From Methanoculleus sp. SDB (GTDB lineage: Archaea; Halobacteriota; Methanomicrobia; Methanomicrobiales; Methanomicrobiaceae), in assembly GCA_001412355.1 (NCBI GenBank), contig LKUD01000086.1, positions 1 through 61,554 on the forward strand: DNA of 61,554 nt, read 5' to 3'. Position 1 is the stretch's first letter, and each line of letters opens with the position of its first letter. The position numbers and the translations under genes were made by a program. This document shows positions 16,367 to 25,854 of this stretch, one piece after another. The notes under the pieces were generated by a model that worked only from the letters and a program-made list of their open reading frames with translations, was not told where the DNA came from and ran no database searches.

Positions 16367-17272
16367 CTACCGGTTCCGGTGCAGCTCCCGCATGACCTCC
16401 CGGTGGAAGGTGAGCAGCATATCGGCGATCACGCCGAACATAAAGATATTGAATCCCACCGTGATGAGGAGAAGAGTGAGGATCGTCATCGGGATGCGCT
16501 CTATTCCGTTGATCCATTCGAAGACCACGTAGACACCGGTCAGCCCGCCGCCGATGAGGATAAGGATCCCGATCAGCCCGAAATAGAAGAGAGGATTGTT
16601 GATCTTTGCGAGCCGGTACATGGTCCGTGCGATCTTGAACCCGTCCTTGATGGGATGGAGTTTTGTCTCCGTGCCCGGCCGTTTGCCGTATCGCACCGGA
16701 ACAATGTCGATCTTCTGCTGGTTTCTGACGGCTTCGACGGCAATCTCGGTCTCTATCTCAAAGCCACGCTCCGAGAGCTGCATTTCCGAGATGGCTTTCT
16801 TTGAAAAAGCCCGGTACCCGGAAAGAATATCATAAAGGTACTGGCCGTGGGAGACCTTGAAGAGGTAGTTGATCAGTTCATTGCCGAAATGGTTCAGTGC
16901 GGTGAGCGCGCCTTTTTCGGGATGAGCGAGGCGGTTGCCGATAACATGGTCGGCGCCGTTTTGCAGGGGCCTCAGCATCTCATCCGCATCCTCGGGATCG
17001 TATGTTCCGTCCCCGTCGAGCATCAGGATGTAGGGCAAATCGATCAGATCGAAGGCCTCGATGATGGCCGCGCCCTTTCCTTTTCCCTGCTGGATCGCGA
17101 CGCGGGCACCTTCGGCCTCTGCAATCCGGACTGTCTCATCGGAACTGCCTCCGTCCATGACAAAAATATGTGAATATCCCTTTTTCTTAAAAGAACGGAT
17201 GAGGGAGCCGATTGTCGGCGCTTCATTCAGCGTCGGGATGAAGATGCAGACTTCATCTCTGGTGATGTCCAT
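16367..17272 (-). CDS. Polyprenyl glycosyltransferase, AglJ-like (GT2 family)
   Basis: A 301-residue GT2 transferase with a nucleotide-sugar domain (IPTLNEAPTIGSLI at 12-25, acceptor DGDGTYDPED) and two C-terminal helices. It resembles the AglJ family, which loads the first sugar onto dolichyl phosphate for archaeal protein N-glycosylation, and dolichyl-phosphate mannose synthase is the close alternative. It converges with the aldolase gene (27 bases between stops) and is divergent from the DUF99 gene. The substrate cannot be told from sequence. Confidence 0.85.
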   Translation of the reverse strand: MDITRDEVCIFIPTLNEAPTIGSLIRSFKKKGYSHIFVMDGGSSDETVRIAEAEGARVAIQQGKGKGAAIIEAFDLIDLPYILMLDGDGTYDPEDADEMLRPLQNGADHVIGNRLAHPEKGALTALNHFGNELINYLFKVSHGQYLYDILSGYRAFSKKAISEMQLSERGFEIETEIAVEAVRNQQKIDIVPVRYGKRPGTETKLHPIKDGFKIARTMYRLAKINNPLFYFGLIGILILIGGGLTGVYVVFEWINGIERIPMTILTLLLITVGFNIFMFGVIADMLLTFHREVMRELHRNR

Positions 17273-17310
17273 CGGTACAATATATAAAATCCATCGTCAT
17301 AAGTGCTTGC

Positions 17311-17892
17311 ATGCACATCGCTAAAAAGGGATTGCGCGTCCTCGGCGTCGCGGAAAGTTACTCCGGGCGTCGTTCGTCGATCCTTGCCGGCGTGGTGATG
17401 CGCAAGGATCTCGTGATCGACGGCGTCGCCTGCACCGGTGTGACGGTGGGCGGCATGGACGCGACCGATGCCGTTATCCGGCTTGTCCGTATCCTGGGAC
17501 GCAGCGACATCAACTGCCTGATGATCAGCGGCTGTGTGATTGCATGGTACAATATTCTGTCACCCGATCGGATCGCGGAAGAGACTGGCCTTCCCGTGAT
17601 TGCGGTTACGTATGAGGCGTCGCAGGGACTCGAAGATGATATTGGATTTCATTTTCCCGGTGATGATGAGCGGATGGATGCGTACCGACGCCTCGGGGAG
17701 CGTTTGGAGTATCAGCTCAGAACAGGGTATGCCGTCTACTTGAGGACCGCGTGCTGCGAACCTGCCGAGGCGGAAAAAATAACCGATGCCTTCACGAGGG
17801 AGGGGAAAGTGCCCGAACCGCTGCGTGTTGCCCGGCTGGTTGCCCGGGCGGTCATGCGAACCGCCGGGGATCCCGGTGCCCCTAATGGTTGA
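17311..17892 (+). CDS. DUF99 (UPF0215) family protein
   Basis: A 193-residue archaeal protein of the DUF99/UPF0215 family; function unknown. Characteristic are GVAESY near the start, the core GVTVGGMDATDAVIRLV and LMISGCVIAWYNILS. Distant similarity of the family to endonuclease V-like folds has been noted. A TATA box TATATAAA (17281-17288) is centred about 26 bases before the ATG, so the message is probably leaderless. The gene end overlaps the opposite-strand gene by 11 bases. Confidence 0.82.
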   Translation: MHIAKKGLRVLGVAESYSGRRSSILAGVVMRKDLVIDGVACTGVTVGGMDATDAVIRLVRILGRSDINCLMISGCVIAWYNILSPDRIAEETGLPVIAVTYEASQGLEDDIGFHFPGDDERMDAYRRLGERLEYQLRTGYAVYLRTACCEPAEAEKITDAFTREGKVPEPLRVARLVARAVMRTAGDPGAPNG

Positions 17893-18250
17893 TGCCGCGC
17901 TTTTTCAGATCTTCGGATTTCCGGATCGAACATTTTTCACACCTGAACTGCGGTGCGTGGTCGCCGGATCGGTCGTAATTTTCCGTCCGCACGAGGCGAT
18001 AGCCACGGGCGAGAGCTCCGCAGTCGACACAGCGGATCTTATCCCTCACTTCCCACTGTGCGGCAAGCGACTGCGACGTGAAGATGAACCGATCGACCCA
18101 GAAGAAGATCAGTCCGCCGATAAGGTTCGCTATGACGGTGGCGGTGAGCGCATCCATTGCGGCGAGAATATAGAGCACCCCGGCGAGAATGGGTGTGGAA
18201 AGCTGCCAGCGGATGAGATACAGCCCGTATCGTTTTATGTTGACCTGCAT
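17882..18250 (-). CDS. GtrA-like small membrane protein with zinc-ribbon tail
   Basis: A 122-residue protein. The first 60 residues contain two hydrophobic segments ending in IGGLIFFWVDRFIF, a pattern seen in GtrA-like flippase-type proteins but with only half the usual helices. The C-terminal part has CVDCG and, 30 residues later, CEKC: two CxxC knuckles that could bind zinc. The job is unknown; the nearby AglJ-like gene would fit a role in cell-surface glycan handling. Its 3' end overlaps the DUF99 gene tail-to-tail by 11 bases. Confidence 0.7.
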   Translation of the reverse strand: MQVNIKRYGLYLIRWQLSTPILAGVLYILAAMDALTATVIANLIGGLIFFWVDRFIFTSQSLAAQWEVRDKIRCVDCGALARGYRLVRTENYDRSGDHAPQFRCEKCSIRKSEDLKKRGINH

Positions 18251-18348
18251 GGTTCCCGGGTACTGAATGAGGATGGTGATTCAAATATTTTGGCAACGCG
18301 GCAGAAATGAATCCATCGTTTCGCAAGTCACGTGTCCTTCGGGGGTGT

Positions 18349-19347
18349 TCAGGCGGATTTTTCTGGAGATGTAATGATTTTAATTGCTATCCCTGAATTC
18401 CGGTAATGTTTGATAATAGGATCATCCCATGATGTGACAAGAGCCGTGAGCGCCCCGTCGATAAGCACGATCAGGTGTTCTTTCTCCAGGTTTGATAGCA
18501 GGAACCAGCGGCGTGTCTGATTTTCGAGCTTCATGGTGGCTCGCCATTTTCGCTTATGAAGGGCGACACCATCCGACAAGAACGGCCTGCTCAGCCCTAA
18601 ATCAATGGAACGCGCCCCGGTTTCTTTTGCTCGCAAAATCCCGAAATAATATGCTGCAGAGAGTGCTCCTTTTTTCCGGTATTGTTCGTCGGTGATCGCG
18701 GTAGACAGCCACCGGTATATATCGCCTTCCTGCACCCCAATCGCTCCCCCGATGCGTTGTCCTGACTCTGTGACGAACAGCACTTCCGCTTCGGGCAAGA
18801 GAAACCTGATTCTCTCAATTTCGAGGATAACTGCCTGTTCCGCGAACCTTTCACGGATGAATGGAATATACATGGTCTCATAATAAAAACGTAAATCTTG
18901 AGGATCTTGAGATATTTCACAACCATACTGCGAAATTTTTTTTCTTTCCCTGATGTGCTTCATAATAGTATTTATGGGAATGTTGAGATCCAGCACCTGC
19001 TGAATCCAGGGAAATGTAAACACAGCATCCGGAAAAAGAAATGAAAAAAACATGTCCATATCCACGATGATATTCCGGCGGTTCCTCACAAAAGCCGGTA
19101 CATTCCATATATAGATCCTGCCTGTGTTTTCAAGGTGGGCTCCGGGGAAAAAAACACTCATAATATACGGATCGATAGCGTTGGATGTGCAGTACCACTT
19201 CTCATGATTACCTGCGATACGGTAGACATCAAAGCAGCACTCCCGTTTTATACGGTATAAGGCAAAGACGGGAAAGAGCAAGCGCTGTATCAACAACCGT
19301 TGACGGAGGGGTATTGCCTTATACCTTCTTACAATACTCTGGATCAT
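18349..19347 (-). CDS. GNAT/FemAB-like acyltransferase, partner of a radical SAM protein
   Basis: A 332-residue protein. The C-terminal half looks like an acetyltransferase of the GNAT/FemAB superfamily (strands around LFVTESGQRIGGAIGV, then the helix LSAAYYFGILRAKETGARSIDLG). No CoA-loop motif is clear enough to prove activity. ATG 19347 is preferred because a start at 19554 would run through the radical SAM gene; with 19347 the overlap is 29 bases. Base composition is more AT-rich than neighbouring genes, as is its partner's, which suggests joint transfer. Function and substrate are unknown. Confidence 0.65.
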   Translation of the reverse strand: MIQSIVRRYKAIPLRQRLLIQRLLFPVFALYRIKRECCFDVYRIAGNHEKWYCTSNAIDPYIMSVFFPGAHLENTGRIYIWNVPAFVRNRRNIIVDMDMFFSFLFPDAVFTFPWIQQVLDLNIPINTIMKHIRERKKISQYGCEISQDPQDLRFYYETMYIPFIRERFAEQAVILEIERIRFLLPEAEVLFVTESGQRIGGAIGVQEGDIYRWLSTAITDEQYRKKGALSAAYYFGILRAKETGARSIDLGLSRPFLSDGVALHKRKWRATMKLENQTRRWFLLSNLEKEHLIVLIDGALTALVTSWDDPIIKHYRNSGIAIKIITSPEKSA

Positions 19348-20485
19348 CCCATATCTCCCGCAAGCAATGTTTATTACCAAGCCGCATCCCCCAGCATCCG
19401 TTGCGGCAGGGGCGCACGTACGGGCATTCTCTGCAGGAGGCATCAAAGGATGGATTTCTGAATCGGGAAAAGCCTTCCTCCCAAATTTCACGGAATGGTG
19501 TTGTACGGATATTCCCTTCGGAAAACGAAGAGTCATAAGCAATCTGGCACCCAAGCACTTCGCCGTCCGGCATGATTGCGCAGCTTTTTAAACCGGCACC
19601 ACAGAAAAACGGCATCGGCCGCACCCGATCAGCAAGACAGCCGAGATAGCCAGCATCCTCAGTGATTTCAACATTCATTTCCCTGCGGGCGGCAGCAATA
19701 AAGGATAAAAGAATCCGTATCTGGTTGTTGTTTAAGGACATGGCATCGTTCTCCTTAGCTCTTCCCACTGGAATCGGGAGTGCGATGCTCCAGAGCGTTG
19801 CAGCGGATTGCTGCAGGACGTTTTTCATTTCAGGCAGTGTTTCTATCGTCGCGGGGAGCGCAACGGTATTGACAATGCGGAGCGGCACATCGATGGAACG
19901 AAAAAATTCAAGAGCTGCCATGCAGTTGCGGAAAGCTCCGGGCATTCCGCGTATCCGGTCATTTGCCTCGGAAAGGCCGTCTATGCTTGTGAAATAGAGT
20001 TCCGGCGGATATTTCCTGAAATCGTCATGATAGCGGGAGACAAGATAGCCGTTGGTCGCGATGCCGTACTGCATCCCGGTTTCCCTTATATGGCGAATGA
20101 TATCGAAGATGTCATGCCGGAGCAGTGGTTCTCCACCGCTAATTAACAGGTGTTTCACTCGCATCGCAGCGAGTTCATCGACCAATTTAATAACCTCTTC
20201 AGTCGTCAGTTCGCGGACTTTTGTTGTTCCGGCACTCGCTTCGCAGTGAATACAGGAAAAATTACAGTTAAATGTTGCAAGCCACTGTACGTTGACGGGG
20301 TAGAGCATATGCAGGCGATTTTTTAGCATATAGTGGTGGAATTTGTATGATGCATAATGCTTGAAATATAACTTTTTAAGCTGCGGACAGGTCATTATTA
20401 GATGATGTGCGGCTATAAGGGGTGCTCGTGTTATAGTTCTGAACACCAATCCGGAATTTTTTCCCTGGGGAGTTTCTGTCCGCAT
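19319..20485 (-). CDS. Radical SAM/SPASM domain protein
   Basis: A 388-residue radical SAM enzyme. The cluster motif CNFSCIHC (Cys74, 78, 81) is followed by SGGEPLLR, and a C-terminal SPASM domain holds at least seven cysteines, including FFCGAGLKSCAI and CRECPYVRPCRNGC, for auxiliary iron-sulfur clusters. Relatives modify peptides or proteins (PqqE, anaerobic sulfatase maturase, RiPP maturases). ATG 20485 has AGAGGA ten bases upstream; earlier starts extend into apparently non-coding sequence. It is translationally coupled to the acyltransferase gene. No precursor peptide gene was found in the flanking 100 bases. Confidence 0.85.
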   Translation of the reverse strand: MRTETPQGKNSGLVFRTITRAPLIAAHHLIMTCPQLKKLYFKHYASYKFHHYMLKNRLHMLYPVNVQWLATFNCNFSCIHCEASAGTTKVRELTTEEVIKLVDELAAMRVKHLLISGGEPLLRHDIFDIIRHIRETGMQYGIATNGYLVSRYHDDFRKYPPELYFTSIDGLSEANDRIRGMPGAFRNCMAALEFFRSIDVPLRIVNTVALPATIETLPEMKNVLQQSAATLWSIALPIPVGRAKENDAMSLNNNQIRILLSFIAAARREMNVEITEDAGYLGCLADRVRPMPFFCGAGLKSCAIMPDGEVLGCQIAYDSSFSEGNIRTTPFREIWEEGFSRFRNPSFDASCRECPYVRPCRNGCWGMRLGNKHCLREIWDDPEYCKKV

Positions 20486-20586
20486 TGATACCATTCCTCT
20501 ATGTGAAGGATTGATAACCGGGGATAAAAAAATACCGCGAAAATCACGGTCATAATCCTGCGTACAGGGGCGATCACCTCCCCTGA

Positions 20587-21111
20587 TCACGCAGTGCAGG
20601 TATCCCGCGATACAACGAGCCCGGTCGTCGTATCGAGAATATCCACTCTGAGAATATCGCCGGGACGGAAGGAACCGTCCGCCAGATCGACACCCGTCTT
20701 CTCCCCGGGACGCCACCACAGGTCGCTGCATCCCGATCCCCACATCCGCTGCACGCCGTAATGATGTGTACTGATGAAGTCGTACCCGTTCATCGTTTCG
20801 ATCCGGCACGGGAGAAGAACATCGTTCGCGTAAATCTCTGCGGAAAGTAGCCCGTTTTCGATGTCCGTCGTTCCGCGGTGTTCTAGTACAATCCGGCTGT
20901 CATAATTCAGGATGGTGGGGTGGGTTTCGTCGTAATGCCCGATAAAACAGACCGCGAATACCGCGGGGGGTGCTGGCGATCCCCATGAAAGAGCGGGAAG
21001 CTCGAAAAAAAGCAGTACGAGCAGGGCAAGGATGATCGTCAGGCCGACGAGAAGGATCGTGGCAGTAACCTGCGACGATGCTCTCTCGCCGGCGGCAGTG
21101 TCGGGCGGCAA
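20587..21111 (-). CDS. Pilin-like protein with archaellin/type IV pilin N-terminus (DUF1628-like)
   Basis: A 174-residue protein with a short polar leader, then one long hydrophobic helix (SSQVTATILLVGLTIILALL) directly behind the charged ERA, the layout of class III signal peptides cut by archaeal prepilin peptidase. The remainder is a beta-rich outer domain. Its closest known type is the DUF1628 pilin-like family of methanogens and haloarchaea. The reading frame has only a TTG start (21111), and no strong ribosome site is seen, so the N-terminus is uncertain. Confidence 0.75.
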   Translation of the reverse strand: MPPDTAAGERASSQVTATILLVGLTIILALLVLLFFELPALSWGSPAPPAVFAVCFIGHYDETHPTILNYDSRIVLEHRGTTDIENGLLSAEIYANDVLLPCRIETMNGYDFISTHHYGVQRMWGSGCSDLWWRPGEKTGVDLADGSFRPGDILRVDILDTTTGLVVSRDTCTA

Positions 21112-21165
21112 TCGTGCATAGGTACGAGCCTCCCTGTCTTAACTATTGTGAAAAAAGAATTCGCC

Positions 21166-21507
21166 CTATTCCTTTATCTCTTCGATTGCGAGCTGGTACA
21201 ACCAGTCGGTGAGCTGGGGGCACTCTTCCATCACGCAATCGTGGTCACAGGCAATACAGGGAATGAGATCCCCCCCTGCAAGGAGGAGGGACGGATTGAC
21301 CGCCCGCTTCCGTGCACGGAGGAGGTAGGTATTAATCCCGTCCTTCTTATACTCGATACGCTCTATCAGCTCTTCATCAAGCAGCTTTTTCACGACGCGG
21401 GAGCATTTTCTGCTGTCGATATCCAGTATTTTCCAGAGTTCGCTCTGGAGCACTCCCCCGGAACGGGAATGAATAACCCGAAACGCCTGGTCCTCGATAT
21501 CAGCCAT
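21166..21507 (-). CDS. Winged-helix protein with a four-cysteine C-terminal motif
   Basis: A 113-residue protein. Residues about 5-65 form a winged helix (GGVLQSELWKIL, then DSRKCSRVVKKLLDEELIERI). The C-terminus carries CIACDHDCVMEEC (Cys84, 87, 91, 96) followed by PQLTDWL, a plausible iron-sulfur or zinc site. This layout, winged helix then cluster, recalls archaeal TFE-beta/RPC34-type transcription factors as well as small methanogen regulators; I cannot decide between them. ATG 21507 is used rather than TTG 21513. It lies just downstream of the Sm-like gene, probably co-transcribed. Confidence 0.7.
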   Translation of the reverse strand: MADIEDQAFRVIHSRSGGVLQSELWKILDIDSRKCSRVVKKLLDEELIERIEYKKDGINTYLLRARKRAVNPSLLLAGGDLIPCIACDHDCVMEECPQLTDWLYQLAIEEIKE

Positions 21508-21513
21508 ATGCAA

Positions 21514-21750
21514 TCAGATTACCGGAGCGATGGTCAGTATATTGCTTCCCCGGATTACGACGGTGCCGAGAGTCCGTCCCCGCTGTTCATGGATATACTC
21601 GATCGTCTGATCCATGTGAATGTTAAGGTGTTCGTCGACGGCAACGAGCCTTCCCTGCAGTGTGCGTTCTTCATCCTTTATTTCGACGACTATTTTTGAA
21701 TCAACAAGTGCAAAAACCTTCTTTATGGGCAATACAATGCTATTAACCAT
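21514..21750 (-). CDS. Sm-like (LSm) RNA-binding protein
   Basis: A 78-residue Sm-fold protein, expected to form a heptameric or hexameric ring that binds U-rich RNA. The Sm1 motif shows as LQGRLVAVDEHLNIHMD and the Sm2 motif as GTVVIRGSNILTI, with the expected spacer. The start sits 30 bases after a stretch without other features. It is immediately upstream of the winged-helix/four-cysteine gene, six bases apart, which links it to RNA or transcription functions. Confidence 0.9.
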   Translation of the reverse strand: MVNSIVLPIKKVFALVDSKIVVEIKDEERTLQGRLVAVDEHLNIHMDQTIEYIHEQRGRTLGTVVIRGSNILTIAPVI

Positions 21751-21969
21751 CTTCCGTTATGTGGTGGCGGAATCTAATTAAAGTTTGCCCCCCCTCATGC
21801 CTCCGAATCATTGGTCAACGTTGTGAAAATCACGCTTCAAGGCGTTTATTTACTATTTTACCGCTCGAAAATGTATCGTGTGGCCGGGTGGTTCGCGTAT
21901 CCCGTCGCCGGACCACGCGGAGCGGGAGCGGAAAGGCGCGGTACCGCCGCCGGATACACGGGTCCTGCT

Positions 21970-22866
21970 TCACCCTGCAAGGAATTCCTCCATTCTCCGG
22001 ATAAGCCCTTTGCTGCCGACATACAGGGGCGTCCGCTGGTGGACGGAGGAGGGCTGTATGGCGAGGAGATTTGTGTTCCCGGTACTGATGGCCCCTCCTG
22101 CCTGTGCGGCAATGAATCCGATGGGAATGGCTTCGAAGAGCAGGCGCAGTTTTCCGTTCTCCTTCTCTTTCAGGGCGGGGTAACAGTAAACACCCCCATA
22201 TTTCAGGATCTGGTGAAAATCGGCAACAAAAGACCCGGAATACCGCAGTTTGGCGCCTTCCTGTTCGATCCTGTCGATACAGAACGCATGGGCGTCGGTC
22301 CACTCCGTCTTCAGGCCCCCGCTCCCGTACAGGTTGCCTTCCGGCATCTCTACGAGCCCCGAGAGCAGGATATACTCGTTCTCCCCGTTCAGGGCGAAGA
22401 TATAGACGCCTTCTCCGACGGTGAGGGTCAGCACGGTCATCGGCCCGTAGAGCATGTACATGGCCGCTCTGAGATTCTCTCCCTTCTGCAGCACACCGCC
22501 GCCCTCGAAAATGCCGACAATCGTCCCCACCGCGAGATTCACCTGTATAAGGGACGAACCGTCGAGCGGGTCCATGACAACCGCATACTCCGCCCGGGCC
22601 CCGGGAAACCGTATGATATCGGGCTGTTCCTCCGAGGCGAGCTCCGCCACGAGGCCCGAGGCTTCGAGCACCTTCGTGATATGGCGGTCCGACCAGGCAT
22701 CAAGGGCGGCCTGCTGTTCCCCTGAAGCATTGATCGACGTTGCATACGACTGGTTTTGCAGAAATGCATCTCGAATCGGCACCGCCTGGCGGGCGATGAG
22801 GACGATCAGGTCCTTTAACTGCTCCCCGGCTCCGGTTTTGTCAAGATACTCCCGAAGTGTGATCAT
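21970..22866 (-). CDS. fbp: Fructose-1,6-bisphosphatase, class I
   Basis: A 298-residue class I FBPase, hydrolysing fructose 1,6-bisphosphate in gluconeogenesis. The metal and substrate motif DPLDGSSLIQVN, the LYGPMTVLTL region and the sugar-phosphate segment YSGSFVADFHQILKYGGVY are present, along with the late acidic motif LLFEAIPIGFI. Most archaea use the bifunctional class V enzyme, so a class I enzyme suggests ancient transfer from bacteria, though it is known in several Methanomicrobiales. It stands alone, with about 220 bases of feature-poor DNA downstream. Confidence 0.9.
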   Translation of the reverse strand: MITLREYLDKTGAGEQLKDLIVLIARQAVPIRDAFLQNQSYATSINASGEQQAALDAWSDRHITKVLEASGLVAELASEEQPDIIRFPGARAEYAVVMDPLDGSSLIQVNLAVGTIVGIFEGGGVLQKGENLRAAMYMLYGPMTVLTLTVGEGVYIFALNGENEYILLSGLVEMPEGNLYGSGGLKTEWTDAHAFCIDRIEQEGAKLRYSGSFVADFHQILKYGGVYCYPALKEKENGKLRLLFEAIPIGFIAAQAGGAISTGNTNLLAIQPSSVHQRTPLYVGSKGLIRRMEEFLAG

Positions 22867-22994
22867 TTTTCATCCACCTCCCGATGGCGAAATATCTCAG
22901 GCATGCCTAATAACACTGTCTGTACCATGCAGGCGACGGCGGGAGTCCGGGTCTCCTGAAGGGAGTTGTCCGATCAGGAAAGAGCGGTCACATC

Positions 22995-23393
22995 TTATAA
23001 ATCGGCCTTTTTTAAGACGATTTCAAGCACACCGTGCCGGAAGGTGTGCGTCACGCTGCCGCCCCGGACGGGGGGCAGGTCGACGACCGACCGGTAGAGC
23101 CGGTCACCCGCCGGTGCGGCTATGACGAGCCTCTGTCCCCTGACGGCGAAGCGGATGTCCCCGGCATCGGCACCGGGGATGTCGGCAGTGATCCTGACGT
23201 CATCGCCGTCGCACTGGACCTCACGATGCGGTTCTATGATGTCGGGAGGTGATCCGTCCCCTCTTCTTCCCTCGCCGGGGTCATCTCCGCCATGCACAGT
23301 CATTGTGAACCGGTATCCGGCAGGCGATTGTTCGAGCAGCCGGCTGATAAGATCGCTCAAAATACGATACGGGTCATCGGTATCGTGTGTCAT
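22995..23393 (-). CDS. Small heat-shock protein (Hsp20-like)
   Basis: A 132-residue alpha-crystallin-domain protein. An acidic, glycine-rich linker (about 37-52) leads into the beta-sandwich, with ADIPGADAGDIRFAVRGQRLVI and the late DLPPVRGGSVTHTFRHGVLEI; the common C-terminal I-x-I/V extension is missing. GGAGGGACC precedes ATG 23393. It starts 22 bases after the Cdc48 stop on the same strand, so both are probably one heat-stress operon: holding chaperone with unfoldase. Confidence 0.8.
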   Translation of the reverse strand: MTHDTDDPYRILSDLISRLLEQSPAGYRFTMTVHGGDDPGEGRRGDGSPPDIIEPHREVQCDGDDVRITADIPGADAGDIRFAVRGQRLVIAAPAGDRLYRSVVDLPPVRGGSVTHTFRHGVLEIVLKKADL

Positions 23394-23415
23394 GGTCCCT
23401 CCGGGGTGTGGTTTA

Positions 23416-25854
23416 TTAGTGCGCAAGTTTTGGAAGAAGCTCCTCCGTGAGCTTCTTAATTCCCGGAAAATCCTTGTGCCGGGCATAGGTCAGTTTCCGG
23501 AGTTCGTCTGCCTGTGCCTTGTGTTCTTCTCCTTCATCACCGAATTCTGCCCGCCTGAGCGTTTCCACGGCTTTTTCGAGGATGGCACGCTGGTCCTGCC
23601 CGTAGATGATCTCCCACGCCTTCTGCTCGTGCTCCTCGAGGGCGTCCCGGTCGAGGGTTCCTTTCACGCGGAGGAGGGCGTCCTCGATGTGCTTCCGGGT
23701 GACCCGGATGTTCGGCAACGCGTTCCTTCGCTCGTCTTCGCTTTTCCCTCCCATTGTGGAGACGAAATCGCGCATCGCTCCGAGTTTCGCCTCGCGCACA
23801 AGCGCCTCGATATCGGCCCCGACATAGCCTTCGGTCCGTTCCACGAGCTCGTCGATACTGATGTCCCCGGTGAGGATTGCTGCCGCGTTCCTGAGGTAGA
23901 CGTCGAAGATCTTCTTCCTGCTCTCTGCATCGGGGGGCGGGACATAGATAATGCGGTCAAGCCGCCCCGGGCGCATCAGTGCGTCGTCAAGCATGTCGGG
24001 CCGGTTTGTCGCCCCGAGCACGATGACGTTCGCGAGCTCTTCGAGGCCGTCCATCTCGGTGAGGATCTGGGACACCACGCTTTCGGTGACATGCGACGAG
24101 CCCATGAAGGTGCCGCGTTTCGGAAGGAGCGCGTCGATTTCGTCGAAGAAGATGATCGATGGCGCCGCCTGCCGTGCTTTCCTGAAGATGTCCCGCACGC
24201 CCTTTTCGGATTCTCCCACCCACTTGGAGAGCAGTTCGGGCCCTTTCACGGAGATGAAGTTGCATTCGCTCTTATTCGCGACGGCCTTCGCAAGGAGCGT
24301 CTTGCCGGTGCCGGGCGGCCCGAAGAGGAGGATCCCGCTCGGCGGCCGTGTTTCGAGCGTTTCAAAAATTTCGGGGTAGAGAAGCGGCCATTCCACTGCC
24401 TCCACGAGCTCCGTCTTGACCTCTTCGAGGCCGCCCACGTCGTCCCAGGTGACGTCGGGAATTTCCACGAGCACTTCCCGCATCGCGCTCGGTTCGACGT
24501 GCCTGAGCGCCTCCTCGAAATCGTCACGGGTGACCCGGATCTTTTCAAGAACTTCGATCGGGATCTCCTCGTCCATATTGATTCCCTCGAGGTGTTTCCT
24601 GAGAGCGTGCATGGCCGCTTCCTTGACGAGGAGTGCGATGTCGGCACCGACAAACCCGTGCGTGCGTTCGGCGAAGGGTTCGAGGAATCCCTTTCGCCGG
24701 ACTTCCTCATCCTGTCCGGCGCCTGCCTCTTCACCTTCCCGTTCAAGGTCAAGCGGGACGCCGCGGGTGTGAACCTGAAAGATCTCGAGCCTCCCTTTTT
24801 TATCGGGGATACCGATCTCGATCTCCCTGTCGAAGCGCCCGCCCCGGCGCAGCGCCGGGTCGAGTGCGTCGGGGATGTTCGTTGCCGCGATGACGATCAC
24901 TTCGCCGCGCCCTTTCAACCCGTCCATGAGGGAGAGCAGCTGCGCAACGACCCTTCGCTCCACCTCGCCCTTGGTGTCTTCACGTTTCGGCGCGATCGAG
25001 TCGATTTCGTCGATGAAGATGATCGTCGGTGCATGCTCCTGCGCCTCGTCGAACACTTCCCGGAGTTTTCCCTCGCTCTCCCCGTAGTACTTGCTCATGA
25101 TCTCGGGGCCCGAGAGCGTGATGAAGTGGGCGTCGACTTCGTTTGCAACGGCCTTGGCAATCAGGGTTTTGCCCGTTCCCGGCGGCCCGTAGAGCAGCAC
25201 GCCCTTGGGCGGTTCGATGCCGAGGCGCTCGAAGAGCTCGGGATGCCGGAGCGGTAGTTCGATCATTTCGCGAACCATGTCAAGTTCGCGCCCGAGCCCG
25301 CCGATATCCTCGTAGTGCACATCGGAGACGGGTTTTTCCCCTTCTTCGGGCTCGTACGGCGTTTCCTTGAACTCCACCCAGGTATTCTGGCTGACGATCG
25401 CGATGCCTTTCGGCTTGACCTTTGCAATGACGAACGTAATGGGATTTCCGAGGAGGTTGACCCTGATGCTCTGCCCTTCGGCAATGAGCCTGCCCTGAAG
25501 CAGCCTGCTGAGATACTCCTCGCCGCCCATCAGCCGGATTGGCTGGGTCGGCTGAACCACAACCTTTTCGGCATAGCCGACCTCTACCCTGCTGATCCTG
25601 ACCTTCTCGTCGATACCGGTCTGGGCATTGCTTCGCACCGTGCCGTCAATCCGGAGGATGTTTCTCCCCGTATCCTGTGCAAAACCTGGCCTTACCAGCG
25701 CTGCGGCCTTCTTCCGGCCCTGTATCCCGATAACGTCTCCGCTCACGAGGCCCATCGCCTTCATCAGGTCGATGGAAAGGCGGGCGATGCCGCGCCCCGC
25801 ATCCTCATGGGCTGCTTCCTTGACGGTAACTTCAAAATCCTGTGAATGTGTCAT
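23416..25854 (-). CDS. Cdc48/VAT family AAA+ ATPase
   Basis: An 812-residue tandem AAA+ unfoldase that feeds proteins to the proteasome. N-terminal double-psi barrel domain (about 1-180), D1 with [17 protein letters not shown] and [11 protein letters not shown]2 with [17 protein letters not shown] and [10 protein letters not shown], each with arginine-finger regions. An acidic insertion ([14 protein letters not shown]) after the D1 core is longer than in many homologues. The C-terminus ends LPKLAH without a clear HbYX motif. ATG 25854 begins right before the barrel; upstream, AT-rich DNA with ATTTATATATT (about 25900) is the likely promoter. Confidence 0.95.
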   Translation of the reverse strand: MTHSQDFEVTVKEAAHEDAGRGIARLSIDLMKAMGLVSGDVIGIQGRKKAAALVRPGFAQDTGRNILRIDGTVRSNAQTGIDEKVRISRVEVGYAEKVVVQPTQPIRLMGGEEYLSRLLQGRLIAEGQSIRVNLLGNPITFVIAKVKPKGIAIVSQNTWVEFKETPYEPEEGEKPVSDVHYEDIGGLGRELDMVREMIELPLRHPELFERLGIEPPKGVLLYGPPGTGKTLIAKAVANEVDAHFITLSGPEIMSKYYGESEGKLREVFDEAQEHAPTIIFIDEIDSIAPKREDTKGEVERRVVAQLLSLMDGLKGRGEVIVIAATNIPDALDPALRRGGRFDREIEIGIPDKKGRLEIFQVHTRGVPLDLEREGEEAGAGQDEEVRRKGFLEPFAERTHGFVGADIALLVKEAAMHALRKHLEGINMDEEIPIEVLEKIRVTRDDFEEALRHVEPSAMREVLVEIPDVTWDDVGGLEEVKTELVEAVEWPLLYPEIFETLETRPPSGILLFGPPGTGKTLLAKAVANKSECNFISVKGPELLSKWVGESEKGVRDIFRKARQAAPSIIFFDEIDALLPKRGTFMGSSHVTESVVSQILTEMDGLEELANVIVLGATNRPDMLDDALMRPGRLDRIIYVPPPDAESRKKIFDVYLRNAAAILTGDISIDELVERTEGYVGADIEALVREAKLGAMRDFVSTMGGKSEDERRNALPNIRVTRKHIEDALLRVKGTLDRDALEEHEQKAWEIIYGQDQRAILEKAVETLRRAEFGDEGEEHKAQADELRKLTYARHKDFPGIKKLTEELLPKLAH

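Noticed and set aside
23122-25257. A 711-codon open frame on the plus strand opposite Cdc48
   Set aside because: It is antisense to a perfect AAA+ gene; its length results from high GC and codon bias, and the protein shows no family features.
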